Positions 8,845 through 18,493 of a stretch of 64,000 bases of DNA are shown here, in pieces. Below the pieces are notes generated by a model, which searched no databases, was not told where the DNA came from, and worked only from the letters and a program-made list of their open reading frames with translations. Source of the DNA: RGIG8709 sp045575975. GTDB lineage: Bacteria > Bacillota > Clostridia > Monoglobales > Monoglobaceae. The stretch's first letter is position 1, and the number at the start of each line of letters is the position of its first letter. The translations under genes were made by a program, and so were the position numbers. The stretch is taken from assembly GCA_045575975.1 (NCBI GenBank), contig JAZNFO010000004.1:19916-83915 (forward strand), written 5' to 3'.

Positions 8845-10632
8845 ATGTTTAAAAGATTACAATGGAAAATAGTTGCTATGTTTGTTTTGCTGGTTATGGC
8901 AATAATGTTTATTGCTTTTGGCTTTATGATGGTCAACACCTTCCATTTCTATGAAAAAGATTTCAAAAGTAAAACTGAAAATGTGCTAAACGGAGAATTC
9001 ACGGTGGATGTCACAAGTGCCCTTTCATCTCCTGAAAACAAAAGAGAGGAAAATCTTTTAAAGGTGCTTTCTGCATATTCAGGACAGCTTGGGCTTGGAC
9101 CTGACAGAAAGTGTTCTGTTCTCAAATCTTCGGACGGAAGGGAGATTGCGTCAACAGACCCCGATTCTCTGATTTATGAAAAAACCCCCAATATTATTTC
9201 TGCAATGACGGGTAAAACAGGTGATAAGTTTGTGTTTATGTCAGATTATATGGATTATGCAAAATTCATAAGTCCCGACGGCACAAATGAAGGATATATA
9301 GTGTACATAAGAGATAACAAAAATGCAGTTTTAAGCCTCACAAGAAATATGGCATCTTCTGTTTTCAGAGCGCTTCTTTTTGGTATTGTAGCGGCAATAA
9401 TTCTTGGATATTTCCTTTCAAGAACCATAACAACTCCTATAACGGTGCTGACAGAAAAGGCGGAGGATTTTGCAGAGGGGAAATTTGATTCAAACCTTGA
9501 AATAACATCGAATGACGAAATCGGAACCCTTATGGACACTTTTAACTATATGGGAAAGATAATGAATAATGCTCTTGAAGAAATCGCTGGTGAAAAGCAT
9601 AAGATAGAAATTATCTTGGAGCATGTTGCGAACGGAATTATTGCGTTCAACACAGAACAGAATATAATTCACATTAATTCTGCGGCAAAAAGACTTCTTG
9701 AAATTGAGAATATAGAAGATGTTAAGTTTGATGAATTTTTTGCAAAGCTTGATGCAAATGTGTGTATGGCAGAATTTATGTATCTTGAAAAGCTGAACAC
9801 AGAGGTCAGGGAGCTTGTTTTAGGCTCAAAAAATATAAAAATGTATTTTGTGCCTTTTAAGATTGATAAGGATAAGGTTGCAGGTGTTGTTGGCGTTTTA
9901 GAGGATATAACCGAGCAGTTAAATCTTGAAAACTCACGAAAGAAATTTGTGGCAGAGGTGTCTCATGAGCTTAAAACCCCGCTCACAACAATCGGGGCAT
10001 ATACCGAAACGCTTTTAGACGGTGATTGCATTTCTGATAAGGATGTGGCAGTTTCCTTCCTTAAGACTATACAGAATGAAACAATAAAAATGACATCTTT
10101 AGTTAAAAATCTTTTAACTCTTTCAAGATTTGATTCACAGAAGAACGAAATGAACAAGGAATATTTCTCCATTGATGAGCTTGCAAGAGAACTTATTGAA
10201 ACCTTTAAAATTGAGGCAGAGGCAAAGGAATTAAAGCTTGTTTATAATAAGATAAATGATATTCCTTTAGTATATGCAGACAGGTTCCAGATAGAAAGAG
10301 CAATAAAGAATATAATATCAAATGCTATAAAGTATACTCCGTCAGGAGGAACCGTAAAGATTTTTGCGGGCAGGATTTATTCAGATGCATATATAAAGGT
10401 GGAGGACAGCGGAATAGGTATTCCAGAATCCGATATTCCACATATATTTGACAGATTCTACAGGGTGGATAAAGCCCGTTCAAGACAAATGGGAGGAACA
10501 GGACTTGGTCTTGCCATTTCAAAAGAAATTATTGAAAATCACGGCGGAAGCATAAAGGTTGAAAGTGAATTTGGAATATATACAAGGTTCACGGTTATGC
10601 TTCCTGTTAAGGATATGCCGGAGGAGGTATAA
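8845..10632 (+). CDS. Membrane sensor histidine kinase (WalK/PhoR-like)
   Basis: 595 residues. Membrane segment 1 is near residues 9-30, an outside domain about 31-170, segment 2 about 171-192, then HAMP, a PAS-like domain (about 255-360), HisKA with VSHELKTPLT (phospho-His near 374) and a complete HATPase domain (NIISNAIKY, DSGIGIP, GGTGLGLAI). This is the layout of the Firmicute kinases that sense cell-wall or phosphate state. No response regulator gene lies beside it, and none occurs elsewhere in the window, which is unusual for this class. The gene starts 17 bases after the glycosyltransferase and may be cotranscribed with it. Confidence 0.9.
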   Translation: MFKRLQWKIVAMFVLLVMAIMFIAFGFMMVNTFHFYEKDFKSKTENVLNGEFTVDVTSALSSPENKREENLLKVLSAYSGQLGLGPDRKCSVLKSSDGREIASTDPDSLIYEKTPNIISAMTGKTGDKFVFMSDYMDYAKFISPDGTNEGYIVYIRDNKNAVLSLTRNMASSVFRALLFGIVAAIILGYFLSRTITTPITVLTEKAEDFAEGKFDSNLEITSNDEIGTLMDTFNYMGKIMNNALEEIAGEKHKIEIILEHVANGIIAFNTEQNIIHINSAAKRLLEIENIEDVKFDEFFAKLDANVCMAEFMYLEKLNTEVRELVLGSKNIKMYFVPFKIDKDKVAGVVGVLEDITEQLNLENSRKKFVAEVSHELKTPLTTIGAYTETLLDGDCISDKDVAVSFLKTIQNETIKMTSLVKNLLTLSRFDSQKNEMNKEYFSIDELARELIETFKIEAEAKELKLVYNKINDIPLVYADRFQIERAIKNIISNAIKYTPSGGTVKIFAGRIYSDAYIKVEDSGIGIPESDIPHIFDRFYRVDKARSRQMGGTGLGLAISKEIIENHGGSIKVESEFGIYTRFTVMLPVKDMPEEV

Positions 10633-10637
10633 AAATT

Positions 10638-11372
10638 ATGCAGGATAAAATATACGGCTTTAATCCGTGTATAGAAGCTCTTTCAACAGAAAGGGAAATA
10701 GATAAGATTTTAATAAAAGACGGAATAAAGCACAGTAAGGTTTCAAAAATAGTTGCTCTTGCAAAGGAGAGAAAAATTCCTTATCAGTTTGTTAATCAGG
10801 CAAAGCTTGATAGCTTGTCTGAAGGGGGAAATCATCAGGGAGTTGTGGCGTTTTCTGCGGTGCACGAATATTCAACGGTGGAAGAAATCTTAAGCTATGC
10901 AAGGGAAAAGGGAGAGCCTCCTTTTGTTGTGATTCTTGATTCGCTCACCGACCCTCATAATCTTGGAAGCATTATAAGAACTGCCAATGCAGCAGGAGTT
11001 CACGGTATAATTATTCCCAAGAACAGAAGTGTGGGACTTAATTCAACAGTTTTCAAGGTTTCGGCAGGAGCCTCGGAATACACAAAGGTTGCAAAGGTAA
11101 CAAACCTTTCAAGAACAGTTGAGGATTTGAAAAAGGAAGGTCTCTGGGTGGCAGGCACAGACCTTTCTGCAAAGATGATGCACTATGAATGTGACTTAAA
11201 AGGTGCTCTTGCCATTATAATCGGCAGCGAGGGCGAGGGTATGAGCAGGATTTTAAAGGAAAAATGTGATTTTCTTGTGAAAATACCAATGCTTGGAAGA
11301 ATAGAATCTCTTAATGCATCTGTTGCGGCAGGCGTTCTGATATACGAGTCAGTCAGACAAAGAATAAAATAA
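10638..11372 (+). CDS. rlmB: 23S rRNA (guanosine-2'-O-)-methyltransferase RlmB, SpoU/TrmH family
   Basis: 244 residues. An N-terminal substrate-binding part precedes the SPOUT knot with its three motifs: LDSLTDPHNLGSIIRTA, IGSEGEGMS and SLNASVAAG. These identify the TrmH/RlmB branch, which methylates the ribose of a guanosine in 23S rRNA using SAM. The N-terminal YGFNPCIEAL is the usual RlmB opening. A GGAGG site inside the end of the kinase gene gives a spacing of about 9 to the ATG, and the gap is only 5 bases. The rRNA target (G2251 in E. coli) is by family knowledge only. Confidence 0.9.
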   Translation: MQDKIYGFNPCIEALSTEREIDKILIKDGIKHSKVSKIVALAKERKIPYQFVNQAKLDSLSEGGNHQGVVAFSAVHEYSTVEEILSYAREKGEPPFVVILDSLTDPHNLGSIIRTANAAGVHGIIIPKNRSVGLNSTVFKVSAGASEYTKVAKVTNLSRTVEDLKKEGLWVAGTDLSAKMMHYECDLKGALAIIIGSEGEGMSRILKEKCDFLVKIPMLGRIESLNASVAAGVLIYESVRQRIK

Positions 11373-11385
11373 AGGTGGAAATAAT

Positions 11386-12921
11386 ATGGCTATTTCAAAG
11401 GTGAATTCCTGTGGACTATCAGGTCTTGACGGATATATAGTAACAGTTGAAACCGATATATCGGCAGGGCTTCCCGGCTTTGATATTGTTGGTCTTCCCG
11501 ACACCGCAGTTAAGGAATCAAAAGAGAGAATAAGAGCGGCAATCAAAAATTCGGGACTCACTATGCCCCCAAAAAGAATAACTGTAAATTTAGCGCCTGC
11601 TTCTGTTAAAAAGGAAGGGGCTTACTTTGATTTACCGATTGCACTTGGAATATTGATAGCCTCCGAACAGCTGAAGATAGAAAACGGAGAGGAAACTGTT
11701 TTTATGGGCGAGCTTTCTTTGGACGGTGAGCTAAGGTCTGTAAACGGAGTTTTGCCAATGGCAATTTCTGCTTTTCAAAAGGGAAAGAATATAGCCTATG
11801 TTCCCCTCTCTAATGCAGATGAGGCATCTATTGTAAAAGGAATGAAAGTTTATGGCGCATCAACTCTGGAGGAGCTTTTAAAAGGCCTGACGGGTGAATG
11901 CGAGCTTGAACCACACAAGGCAGATATGGAAGAGCTATTTTCAAAAGAGGGAAGCTATGGAGTTGATTTTTCAGAGGTTAAGGGACAGTATCAGGTGAAA
12001 AGAGCTCTTGAAATTGCAGCAGCAGGAGGTCATAATCTTTTAATGATTGGGCCGCCCGGTTCGGGAAAAACAATGCTTGCAAAAAGAGTTCCGACGATTT
12101 TGCCTGACCTGACTTTTGAAGAAGCTTTAGAGGTAACAAAAATTCACAGTATATCGGGGGCTTTGGGAAAGGATTGTGCAATGGTTGCAAAAAGACCTTT
12201 CAGGCATCCCCACCACACTATTTCGGCGGTGGGACTTTCAGGCGGCGGTGCAAATCCAAGGCCGGGGGAAATCAGCCTTTCCCACAACGGAGTTTTATTT
12301 ATGGACGAACTTCCTGAATTCAGGCGCGACGCTCTTGAGGTTTTAAGACAGCCATTAGAGGACGGAGCGGTGACCATAACAAGAGCATCGGGAACAATTT
12401 CATACCCCTGCAATGTTATGCTGATAGCCTCTATGAACCCTTGTCCCTGCGGTTTTCACGGAGATCCAACAAGGGAATGCTCCTGTACGGAAACGAAAAT
12501 TCACAAATATGTGAGCAAAATAAGCGGACCCCTGCTTGACAGAATTGATATTCATATAGAAGTGCCTGCAGTTTCCTATTCTGATTTAGAATCTAAAACA
12601 GAAGAGGAGAGCTCGGCAGATATAAAGATGAGAGTGAACCGAGCAAGAAAAATTCAGCTTGAAAGATATAAAAATGACGGAATTTTTTCAAACAGTATGC
12701 TCACCTCCGAGCTTATGGAAAAATATTGCAATCTTTCAGAGGAATGCAATACTATTTTGAAAATTGCCTTTGAAAAAATGGGACTGAGTGCAAGAGCTCA
12801 TAACAGAATTTTAAAGGTTGCAAGAACTGTTGCGGATATTGAGGGAGAAGAAAATATTCAGCCTGAACATATAATGGAGGCAGTCCGCTACAGAGGACTT
12901 GACAGTAAATTTTTTGCTTAG
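11386..12921 (+). CDS. YifB/ComM-family Mg chelatase-like AAA+ ATPase
   Basis: 511 residues. The N-terminal ChlI-like domain holds GLPGFDIVGLPDTAVKESKE, followed by Walker A GPPGSGKT (about residues 222-229), the LFMDELPEF Walker B block and a C-terminal Mg-chelatase domain ending in YRGLDSKF. Members of the ComM branch help branch migration during natural transformation in some bacteria; the role in Clostridia is not settled. Full length for the family. AAGGTGG precedes the ATG. Confidence 0.9.
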   Translation: MAISKVNSCGLSGLDGYIVTVETDISAGLPGFDIVGLPDTAVKESKERIRAAIKNSGLTMPPKRITVNLAPASVKKEGAYFDLPIALGILIASEQLKIENGEETVFMGELSLDGELRSVNGVLPMAISAFQKGKNIAYVPLSNADEASIVKGMKVYGASTLEELLKGLTGECELEPHKADMEELFSKEGSYGVDFSEVKGQYQVKRALEIAAAGGHNLLMIGPPGSGKTMLAKRVPTILPDLTFEEALEVTKIHSISGALGKDCAMVAKRPFRHPHHTISAVGLSGGGANPRPGEISLSHNGVLFMDELPEFRRDALEVLRQPLEDGAVTITRASGTISYPCNVMLIASMNPCPCGFHGDPTRECSCTETKIHKYVSKISGPLLDRIDIHIEVPAVSYSDLESKTEEESSADIKMRVNRARKIQLERYKNDGIFSNSMLTSELMEKYCNLSEECNTILKIAFEKMGLSARAHNRILKVARTVADIEGEENIQPEHIMEAVRYRGLDSKFFA

Positions 12922-12936
12922 AAGGAAGGTTTGATT

Positions 12937-13446
12937 ATGAATTTACATATAGTGTTGGTTGAGCCAGAAATCCCTTCAAACACGGGGAATATTGCAAGAA
13001 CCTGTTCAATTATTGATGCATCCCTTCACCTTGTGCATCCGCTTGGCTTTGATATAAGCGAAAAAGCGGTAAAAAGAGCAGGACTTGACTATTGGGACGA
13101 GCTTAATCTCTTTGAATACCAAAGCTTTTATGAGGTAAAGGAAAAATATCCGAATGGTGAATTTTATTATTGCACCACAAAAGGGGCAAAGGTTCACAGC
13201 AATATGGATTTCACATATTTTAAGGAATGCGGGAATAATAAGGAAAAGGATATATTTCTTGTTTTCGGTAAGGAAACAAAAGGTCTTCCGGAAGAGCTTT
13301 TAAAGGATAATTATGACTGGTGCATAAGAATACCTATGAAGTTTAATAAAAGGTCTTTGAACCTTTCGAATTCAGTGGCGATAATCGCATATGAGGTTTT
13401 AAGACAGTTTGACTATGAAAATTTAAACAAAGAAGGAGTTTTGTGA
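12937..13446 (+). CDS. trmL: tRNA (cytidine(34)-2'-O)-methyltransferase TrmL
   Basis: 169 residues, a minimal SPOUT methyltransferase. It has PEIPSNTGNIARTC, FGKETKGLP and SLNLSNSVAI, the three TrmL/YibK motifs, and no extra domain. It methylates the wobble nucleotide of certain tRNA-Leu species. An in-frame TTG at 12931 exists, but the AAGGAAGG site (12922-12929) is 7 bases before the ATG at 12937, which I prefer. It sits between yifB and degV with short gaps, so it is likely read from the same mRNA. Confidence 0.9.
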   Translation: MNLHIVLVEPEIPSNTGNIARTCSIIDASLHLVHPLGFDISEKAVKRAGLDYWDELNLFEYQSFYEVKEKYPNGEFYYCTTKGAKVHSNMDFTYFKECGNNKEKDIFLVFGKETKGLPEELLKDNYDWCIRIPMKFNKRSLNLSNSVAIIAYEVLRQFDYENLNKEGVL

Positions 13447-13447
13447 T

Positions 13448-14299
13448 ATGGTTAGAATAATGGCAGATAAGTCGGCGGATATTCCGTTGGAATTTGTGAA
13501 GGAGCACGATTTAAAGATATTACCATTTTATATTAATATGGGGGACGAAAGTATACTTGCGGACGCAGAGTATGGGGCAGAGGAATTTTATAATCTGTTA
13601 AAAACTGCAGAAGAAAATCCTAAAACAAGCCAGTGTACACCTGATTTTGTTGAAGATTTGTTCAGGGAGCTTGGAAAAGACGGAGAACCGGTTGTTTATG
13701 TTTCTATTCCTCAGAATGCAAGCGGAGCATTCACAACTGCAAATATGATGGCACAGAAGTTGATTGAAGAAGAAAATATGGATATAACCGTTATTGATTC
13801 AAAAACCTTCAGTATGGGTATCGGTGTGCCGGTTATGGAAGCTGTTGTAATGGCGGAAAATGGTGCAACAAAGGAAGAGATTATAAGCTTTTTAACCGAA
13901 ACCTTTGAAAGAGACAGCGTTTATTTTGTGGTTGATGATTTAGGGTATCTGAAAAAGGGCGGAAGAATAAAGGCATCAACTGCGGTTATTGGTGAAATTC
14001 TTGATATAAAGCCTGTTCTTACCAATAAGGACGGAATGGTTGAGGTTTATCAGAAGGTAAGAGGCGGGAAGAAAGCTCTCGCTAAACTTGTTGAAGAAGC
14101 AGAAAACAAAATGGACTGCCCTGAGGAAGGCGAAATTTATCTCTTGAGTGCAGATGCAGAGGAAAAGGCGGAGCTTCTTAAAAAAATGCTTCAAAAAAAG
14201 GTTATGGCAAAGGAAATAAAATGCTATCCCGTTGGACCGGTTATCACAACACATGCAGGTCTTGGTGTTGTGGGAATTTATTTTAAACACAAGAAATAA
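13448..14299 (+). CDS. DegV-family fatty-acid-binding protein (FakB-like)
   Basis: 283 residues. MVRIMADKSADIP opens the DegV fold, and VSIPQNASGAFTTANMM and VVDDLGYLKKGGRI are the family blocks that surround the carboxylate of the bound fatty acid. In Firmicutes such proteins present fatty acids to the kinase FakA for phosphorylation. No fakA is seen in the window. The ATG lies 1 base after the trmL stop with a GGAG site inside trmL. Confidence 0.88.
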   Translation: MVRIMADKSADIPLEFVKEHDLKILPFYINMGDESILADAEYGAEEFYNLLKTAEENPKTSQCTPDFVEDLFRELGKDGEPVVYVSIPQNASGAFTTANMMAQKLIEEENMDITVIDSKTFSMGIGVPVMEAVVMAENGATKEEIISFLTETFERDSVYFVVDDLGYLKKGGRIKASTAVIGEILDIKPVLTNKDGMVEVYQKVRGGKKALAKLVEEAENKMDCPEEGEIYLLSADAEEKAELLKKMLQKKVMAKEIKCYPVGPVITTHAGLGVVGIYFKHKK

Positions 14300-14311
14300 G
14301 GATTTGATGTT

Positions 14312-14842
14312 ATGTATCTTGAAAAATCTGAAGAAAAATTTTTAGTGCTTTATACCTTAAAGGAATATGAAGCACCTCTTGATATTGCAAAGCTTATTGA
14401 AATTATGACCTGGGAAAAGCAGGTTATGGAATATTTTGAGCTTTCTGAAATTCTTCTTGAGCTTATGGAGGACGGTTATATTGAAACCAAGTTTTACAGG
14501 GATTTAGAGTCCTATTCTCTTACAGAAAAAGGAGAGGAAGCACTTTCACTCTTTAAGGAAAAAATACCTCCTGCAGCAAAAATGAGAATAAATGATGCTA
14601 TTGGGAGGATAAAGTTTGAAAATGTGGTAAGCTTAAAGGATGTCAGCGCAGAGGTTCTGCCCAGCGGAGACGGAGTGATGCTCAGGTGCAGGGTTTGCGA
14701 AAAGGGAAAGGTTAAAATGGAGCTTTCCGTTGATTTTGGAAACGCAACACTTCCTGCTTCTTTGAGTGCTGAAAATTTCAATAAAAACGGAGAAAAAATA
14801 TATAAGGAAATATTAAGACTTTGTATGCCTGACGAGGATTAA
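14312..14842 (+). CDS. DUF4364 family protein (winged-helix-like regulator)
   Basis: 176 residues. Residues about 1-80 look like a winged helix (EKFLVLYTLKEY..., SEILLELMEDGYIE, SYSLTEKGEEAL, the wing pattern of PadR- or MarR-like domains). The C-terminal half is a beta-rich domain of unknown role. This matches the clostridial DUF4364 family as I recall it. It lies 12 bases behind degV and 2 bases before a MATE gene. A role as a transcription regulator is inferred from the fold only. Confidence 0.75.
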   Translation: MYLEKSEEKFLVLYTLKEYEAPLDIAKLIEIMTWEKQVMEYFELSEILLELMEDGYIETKFYRDLESYSLTEKGEEALSLFKEKIPPAAKMRINDAIGRIKFENVVSLKDVSAEVLPSGDGVMLRCRVCEKGKVKMELSVDFGNATLPASLSAENFNKNGEKIYKEILRLCMPDED

Positions 14843-14844
14843 AA

Positions 14845-16191
14845 ATGGATAGTTTAAAAAGAAAAAGTATGGATTTAACCCAGGGGAAAATTCTTCCTCT
14901 GATAATAAAATTTATGATACCCCTTATGCTCACAAGTATTCTGCAGCAGCTCTATGGTGCAGTGGACAGTATGGTTGTGGGTAAATTTTCAGGAGCTGAG
15001 GCTTTAGCGGCAGTTGGGGCAACAGCGCCTATAACACATCTGATTCTTGCTCTTTTTATTGGTATGTCAACGGGAGCAGGGATTATAGCCGCTCAGCTTA
15101 TCGGGGCAAGAGATGATGAGGGAATTGAAAAAGCAGTTCACACATCTGTTGCCTTAAGTGTTATCTCGGGACTTTTTTTGACAGTTTTCGGTGTGATTTT
15201 TTCAGGACCTCTTTTAAAAATAATGAACACTCCTGATGAAATTTTTCCCCTTGCCAAAAGTTATATGAGTATATACTTTTTAGGCTCTGTGCCGTCGGTT
15301 TTTTATAATTTTGCGGCAAGCATATTAAGAGCGGCAGGGGATTCTAAAAATCCCTTAAAATTCTTATGTGTTGCAACGGCTGTTAATATAGTATTTAACC
15401 TGATTTTTGTTATTGTTTTTAAAATGGGGGTTGTGGGAGTTGCTGTGTCAACAATTATATCTCAGACTGTGTCGGCGTATCTTGCATTAAGGCTTCTTTT
15501 AAAAACAAATGAGACGATAAAGTTAAGCCTTGCAAAAATAAGGATTAACGGGCATATGCTGAAGAGAATAGTGATTATCGGTGTTCCTGCCGGAATTCAG
15601 GGAGCAACATTTAGTTTTTCCAACACGATTATTCAGTCAACCCTGAATTCTTTTGGAAAAGCTGCGGTGGCAGGCGGTGCTGCAAGCGGACAGATAGAAG
15701 GATTTTTATATCTTATTATGAATGCAGTTGCCTTATCTGCAACAACCTTTGTGGGGCAGAATTATGGAGCAAAAAAACTTGAAAGATGCAGAAAAGGAAC
15801 GAAGGTTTGTCTTCTTCTTGTTATCTTTATGGGTGTTTTAATGGGACTTTTAACAACCTTTTTTGCAGAGGGACTTATCAGACTGTTCGTCAGCGAAACG
15901 GAGTCTGTAATCTGCGGAAAAGAAAGGCTTGTTATTATAGCAGTAACATATTTTATGTGCGGAATTATGGAGGTTATATCTTATAGTCTTAGAGGATACG
16001 GAGATTCATTTGCACCTATGGTTATATCGTTGTTAACGGTGCCGGGGGTGAGAATTCTATGGTGTCTTGCGATTTTGCCTCTATTCAGAACAGTGGAAAT
16101 GCTTTATGTTGCATTTCCTGTTTCCTGGTTAATAACCTTCCTTGTTCTGGCGGGAAGGTACATAATATTCAGGAGGAAAATTAAAGTTTAG
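14845..16191 (+). CDS. MATE-family efflux transporter (copy 1)
   Basis: 448 residues with about 12 hydrophobic segments in two halves of six. The openings LTQGKILPLIIKFMIPLML and QQLYGAVDSMVVGKFSGAEAL are typical of the clostridial NorM/DinF-like group. Such proteins export cationic drugs or metabolites using an Na+ or H+ gradient. GAGG precedes the ATG at good spacing. It is closely related to the next gene over its full length, a tandem duplication. The substrate is unknown. Confidence 0.92.
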   Translation: MDSLKRKSMDLTQGKILPLIIKFMIPLMLTSILQQLYGAVDSMVVGKFSGAEALAAVGATAPITHLILALFIGMSTGAGIIAAQLIGARDDEGIEKAVHTSVALSVISGLFLTVFGVIFSGPLLKIMNTPDEIFPLAKSYMSIYFLGSVPSVFYNFAASILRAAGDSKNPLKFLCVATAVNIVFNLIFVIVFKMGVVGVAVSTIISQTVSAYLALRLLLKTNETIKLSLAKIRINGHMLKRIVIIGVPAGIQGATFSFSNTIIQSTLNSFGKAAVAGGAASGQIEGFLYLIMNAVALSATTFVGQNYGAKKLERCRKGTKVCLLLVIFMGVLMGLLTTFFAEGLIRLFVSETESVICGKERLVIIAVTYFMCGIMEVISYSLRGYGDSFAPMVISLLTVPGVRILWCLAILPLFRTVEMLYVAFPVSWLITFLVLAGRYIIFRRKIKV

Positions 16192-16223
16192 GGAAATACT
16201 ATAAAAATCGGGAGATGGTTTTT

Positions 16224-17555
16224 ATGAAAGAAAAGACGCTTGATTTAACAGAAGGAAGAATTTTATCAAAGATTATAAGATTTGCGGTGCCGATTTTACT
16301 GACCGCTATCATGCAGCAGTTATACAGCACAGCGGATGCCGTAATAGTGGGAAGAGTCAACGGGGCAGAAGCTTTAGCTGCGGTTGGTTCTTCGGGGCCG
16401 ATTATAAGCTTTATTGTCTGTCTTTTTATGGGTTTTTCAGGTGGAGCGGGAGTTGTTATCTCTCAACTTATCGGGGCAAAAGATAAGGAAAACATCGAAA
16501 AAGCCGTTCACACATCAATTTGTCTTGGTTTAATCGGAGGATTGATTATCTGTGTTATAGGTCTTTCGATAACTGATAAAATGATAGAAATTATGAACAC
16601 CCCAAAGGAGATTGTTCCGCTTTCAAAAGCCTATTTGAGCATATATTTTTGTGGTATGATTCCAAGCCTTTTATATAATTTTGCAGCAAGCATCTTAAGG
16701 TCAGCAGGGGATTCCAAATCTCCTCTAAAAATCCTTTCTGTTTCGGGGCTTGTGAATGTTATATTGAATATTGTATTTGTTATTGCTTTCAAAATGGGAG
16801 TTGTGGGAGTTGCTGTTGCAACGGTTATTTCCCAGATTGTTTCTGCGGCTTTGGTTTTAAGAATACTTATGAAAACAGAGAAGGATATAAAGCTCACTCT
16901 TTCAAAAATCAGAATACATAAAAATATTTTCAAAAAAATAATGAAAATCGGCATTCCCTCATCAGTAACCGGAACTACGACATCTTTTTCCAATGCGGTT
17001 GTTCAGTCAACAATTAATTCTTTCGGGACTGCGGCAGTTGCGGGCTTTGCCGCTTGTAATCAGCTTGAAAATTATGTTCATAATTTTATGAATGCGCTTC
17101 CTTTGGCGCTTCTCACTTTTATCGGGCAGAATTATGGGGCAGGAAATATGGAAAGATGCAGAAAGGGCGTAAAAATGACTCTCTTTGCCCAAATTGTTGG
17201 AGGGATTTTTATTGTTTGGCTAGTTTTTCCTCTGGCAGATTATCTTATCAGATTTTTTGTAACTGATGCAGAATCTGTAAAAGCCGGAGCTGTTATGATA
17301 AGAATTGTTGCTATGGGTATAACCATATGGGGAATTATGAATGCCTTGTCAAATACTCTTTTAGGTTATGGCGACCCGGTTTTCCCAATGATAGTGAATA
17401 TTTTTGGAATAACAGGAATAAGACTTCTTTGGATATATTTTGTGCTTCCGTTTTCAAGAAGTATTAATATGCTTTATATTGCACTTCCTGTTTCATGGAC
17501 AATATCTATGTTGGTTCTTCTTGGAAGATATATGTATAACAGAAAAAATTTATAA
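16224..17555 (+). CDS. MATE-family efflux transporter (copy 2)
   Basis: 443 residues, about 12 membrane segments, and the same block order as copy 1 (LDLTEGRILSKIIRFAVPIL, ISQLIGAKDKENIEKAVHTS, TFIGQNYGAG). An ATG at 16215 directly abuts the GGAG (16211-16214), so the ATG at 16224, 9 bases after the site, is taken as the start. Together with copy 1 it forms a tandem pair. They may work as separate pumps of different range or as partners; the sequence does not decide this. Confidence 0.92.
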   Translation: MKEKTLDLTEGRILSKIIRFAVPILLTAIMQQLYSTADAVIVGRVNGAEALAAVGSSGPIISFIVCLFMGFSGGAGVVISQLIGAKDKENIEKAVHTSICLGLIGGLIICVIGLSITDKMIEIMNTPKEIVPLSKAYLSIYFCGMIPSLLYNFAASILRSAGDSKSPLKILSVSGLVNVILNIVFVIAFKMGVVGVAVATVISQIVSAALVLRILMKTEKDIKLTLSKIRIHKNIFKKIMKIGIPSSVTGTTTSFSNAVVQSTINSFGTAAVAGFAACNQLENYVHNFMNALPLALLTFIGQNYGAGNMERCRKGVKMTLFAQIVGGIFIVWLVFPLADYLIRFFVTDAESVKAGAVMIRIVAMGITIWGIMNALSNTLLGYGDPVFPMIVNIFGITGIRLLWIYFVLPFSRSINMLYIALPVSWTISMLVLLGRYMYNRKNL

Positions 17556-17573
17556 GAAGAAAATTTTATAAGA

Positions 17574-18482
17574 ATGAAATCAAAAAAGAAAATATTAGTT
17601 GCATTTTTAATTAACCTCTTTTTCTCAGTTTTTGAGTTTGTGGGAGGGATAATCACGGGAAGCATAGCAGTTATGTCGGATGCAATTCACGATTTCGGAG
17701 ATGCATTCAGCATAGGTGTTTCCTTAGTTCTTGAGAAGATAAGTGAAAGAAAGCCTGATGAAAAATATACCTATGGATACATCAGGTATTCTGTTCTTGG
17801 GGGAGTTATTCAGTCTGCAATACTTCTTTGCGGTTCTTTGATTGTTATATATAAGGCAACAGAAAGAATGTTTTTCCCGGGGACAGTTGAGTATGGAAAA
17901 ATGATTATTATTGCCCTTGTTGGCTTTTTTGTGAATTTCTTTGCGGCATATTTCACAAGAGGGGAAGATTCAATAAATCAAAAGGCAATAAACCTTCATA
18001 TGCTTGAAGATGTTTTGGGCTGGGGTGTTGTTCTTTTGGGCGCAGTTGTTATGAAGTTCACAGATTTTTATATTCTGGATTCTATTTTGTCAATTGCACT
18101 TGCAGTTTTTATAATGTATGGTGCAATCAAAAATTTAAAATCCGTGCTGGATATATTTCTTGAAAAAACTCCTGAGGGTATAAATGTAGCAGAGATAAAA
18201 GAACATCTTTTAAACATAGAGGGAGTTTTTGATGTTCATCATCTTCATATATGGAGTATGGACGGATTTAAAAATTCTGCAACCCTTCACGCAGTAATAA
18301 CCGGAGAATTGGGGTATACTAAGAAGAGAATAAAAGAAGAGCTTAAAGAACACGGCATAAGCCATATAACAGTTGAATGTGAGGTTCCCGGTGAAAACTG
18401 CGGTGATGAAATCTGTGAAAGCGGAGAGTTTTGCCATTCTCATCATCACCATGGACATCACCACCACGGACATCACCACTAA
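17574..18482 (+). CDS. Cation diffusion facilitator (CDF) transporter with His-rich tail
   Basis: 302 residues. Six membrane segments include the metal sites SDAIHDFGDAFSIG (segment 2, H-D-x-x-D type) and NLHMLEDVLGWG (segment 5), which point to Zn(II) or a similar divalent metal. The cytoplasmic C-terminal domain contains DVHHLHIWSMDG. The last 15 residues are nearly all His and Gly, a metal-binding tail. It exports metal from the cytosol. The Shine-Dalgarno site is weak (AAGAAG). Confidence 0.9.
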   Translation: MKSKKKILVAFLINLFFSVFEFVGGIITGSIAVMSDAIHDFGDAFSIGVSLVLEKISERKPDEKYTYGYIRYSVLGGVIQSAILLCGSLIVIYKATERMFFPGTVEYGKMIIIALVGFFVNFFAAYFTRGEDSINQKAINLHMLEDVLGWGVVLLGAVVMKFTDFYILDSILSIALAVFIMYGAIKNLKSVLDIFLEKTPEGINVAEIKEHLLNIEGVFDVHHLHIWSMDGFKNSATLHAVITGELGYTKKRIKEELKEHGISHITVECEVPGENCGDEICESGEFCHSHHHHGHHHHGHHH

Positions 18483-18493
18483 GGAGATGCTTT

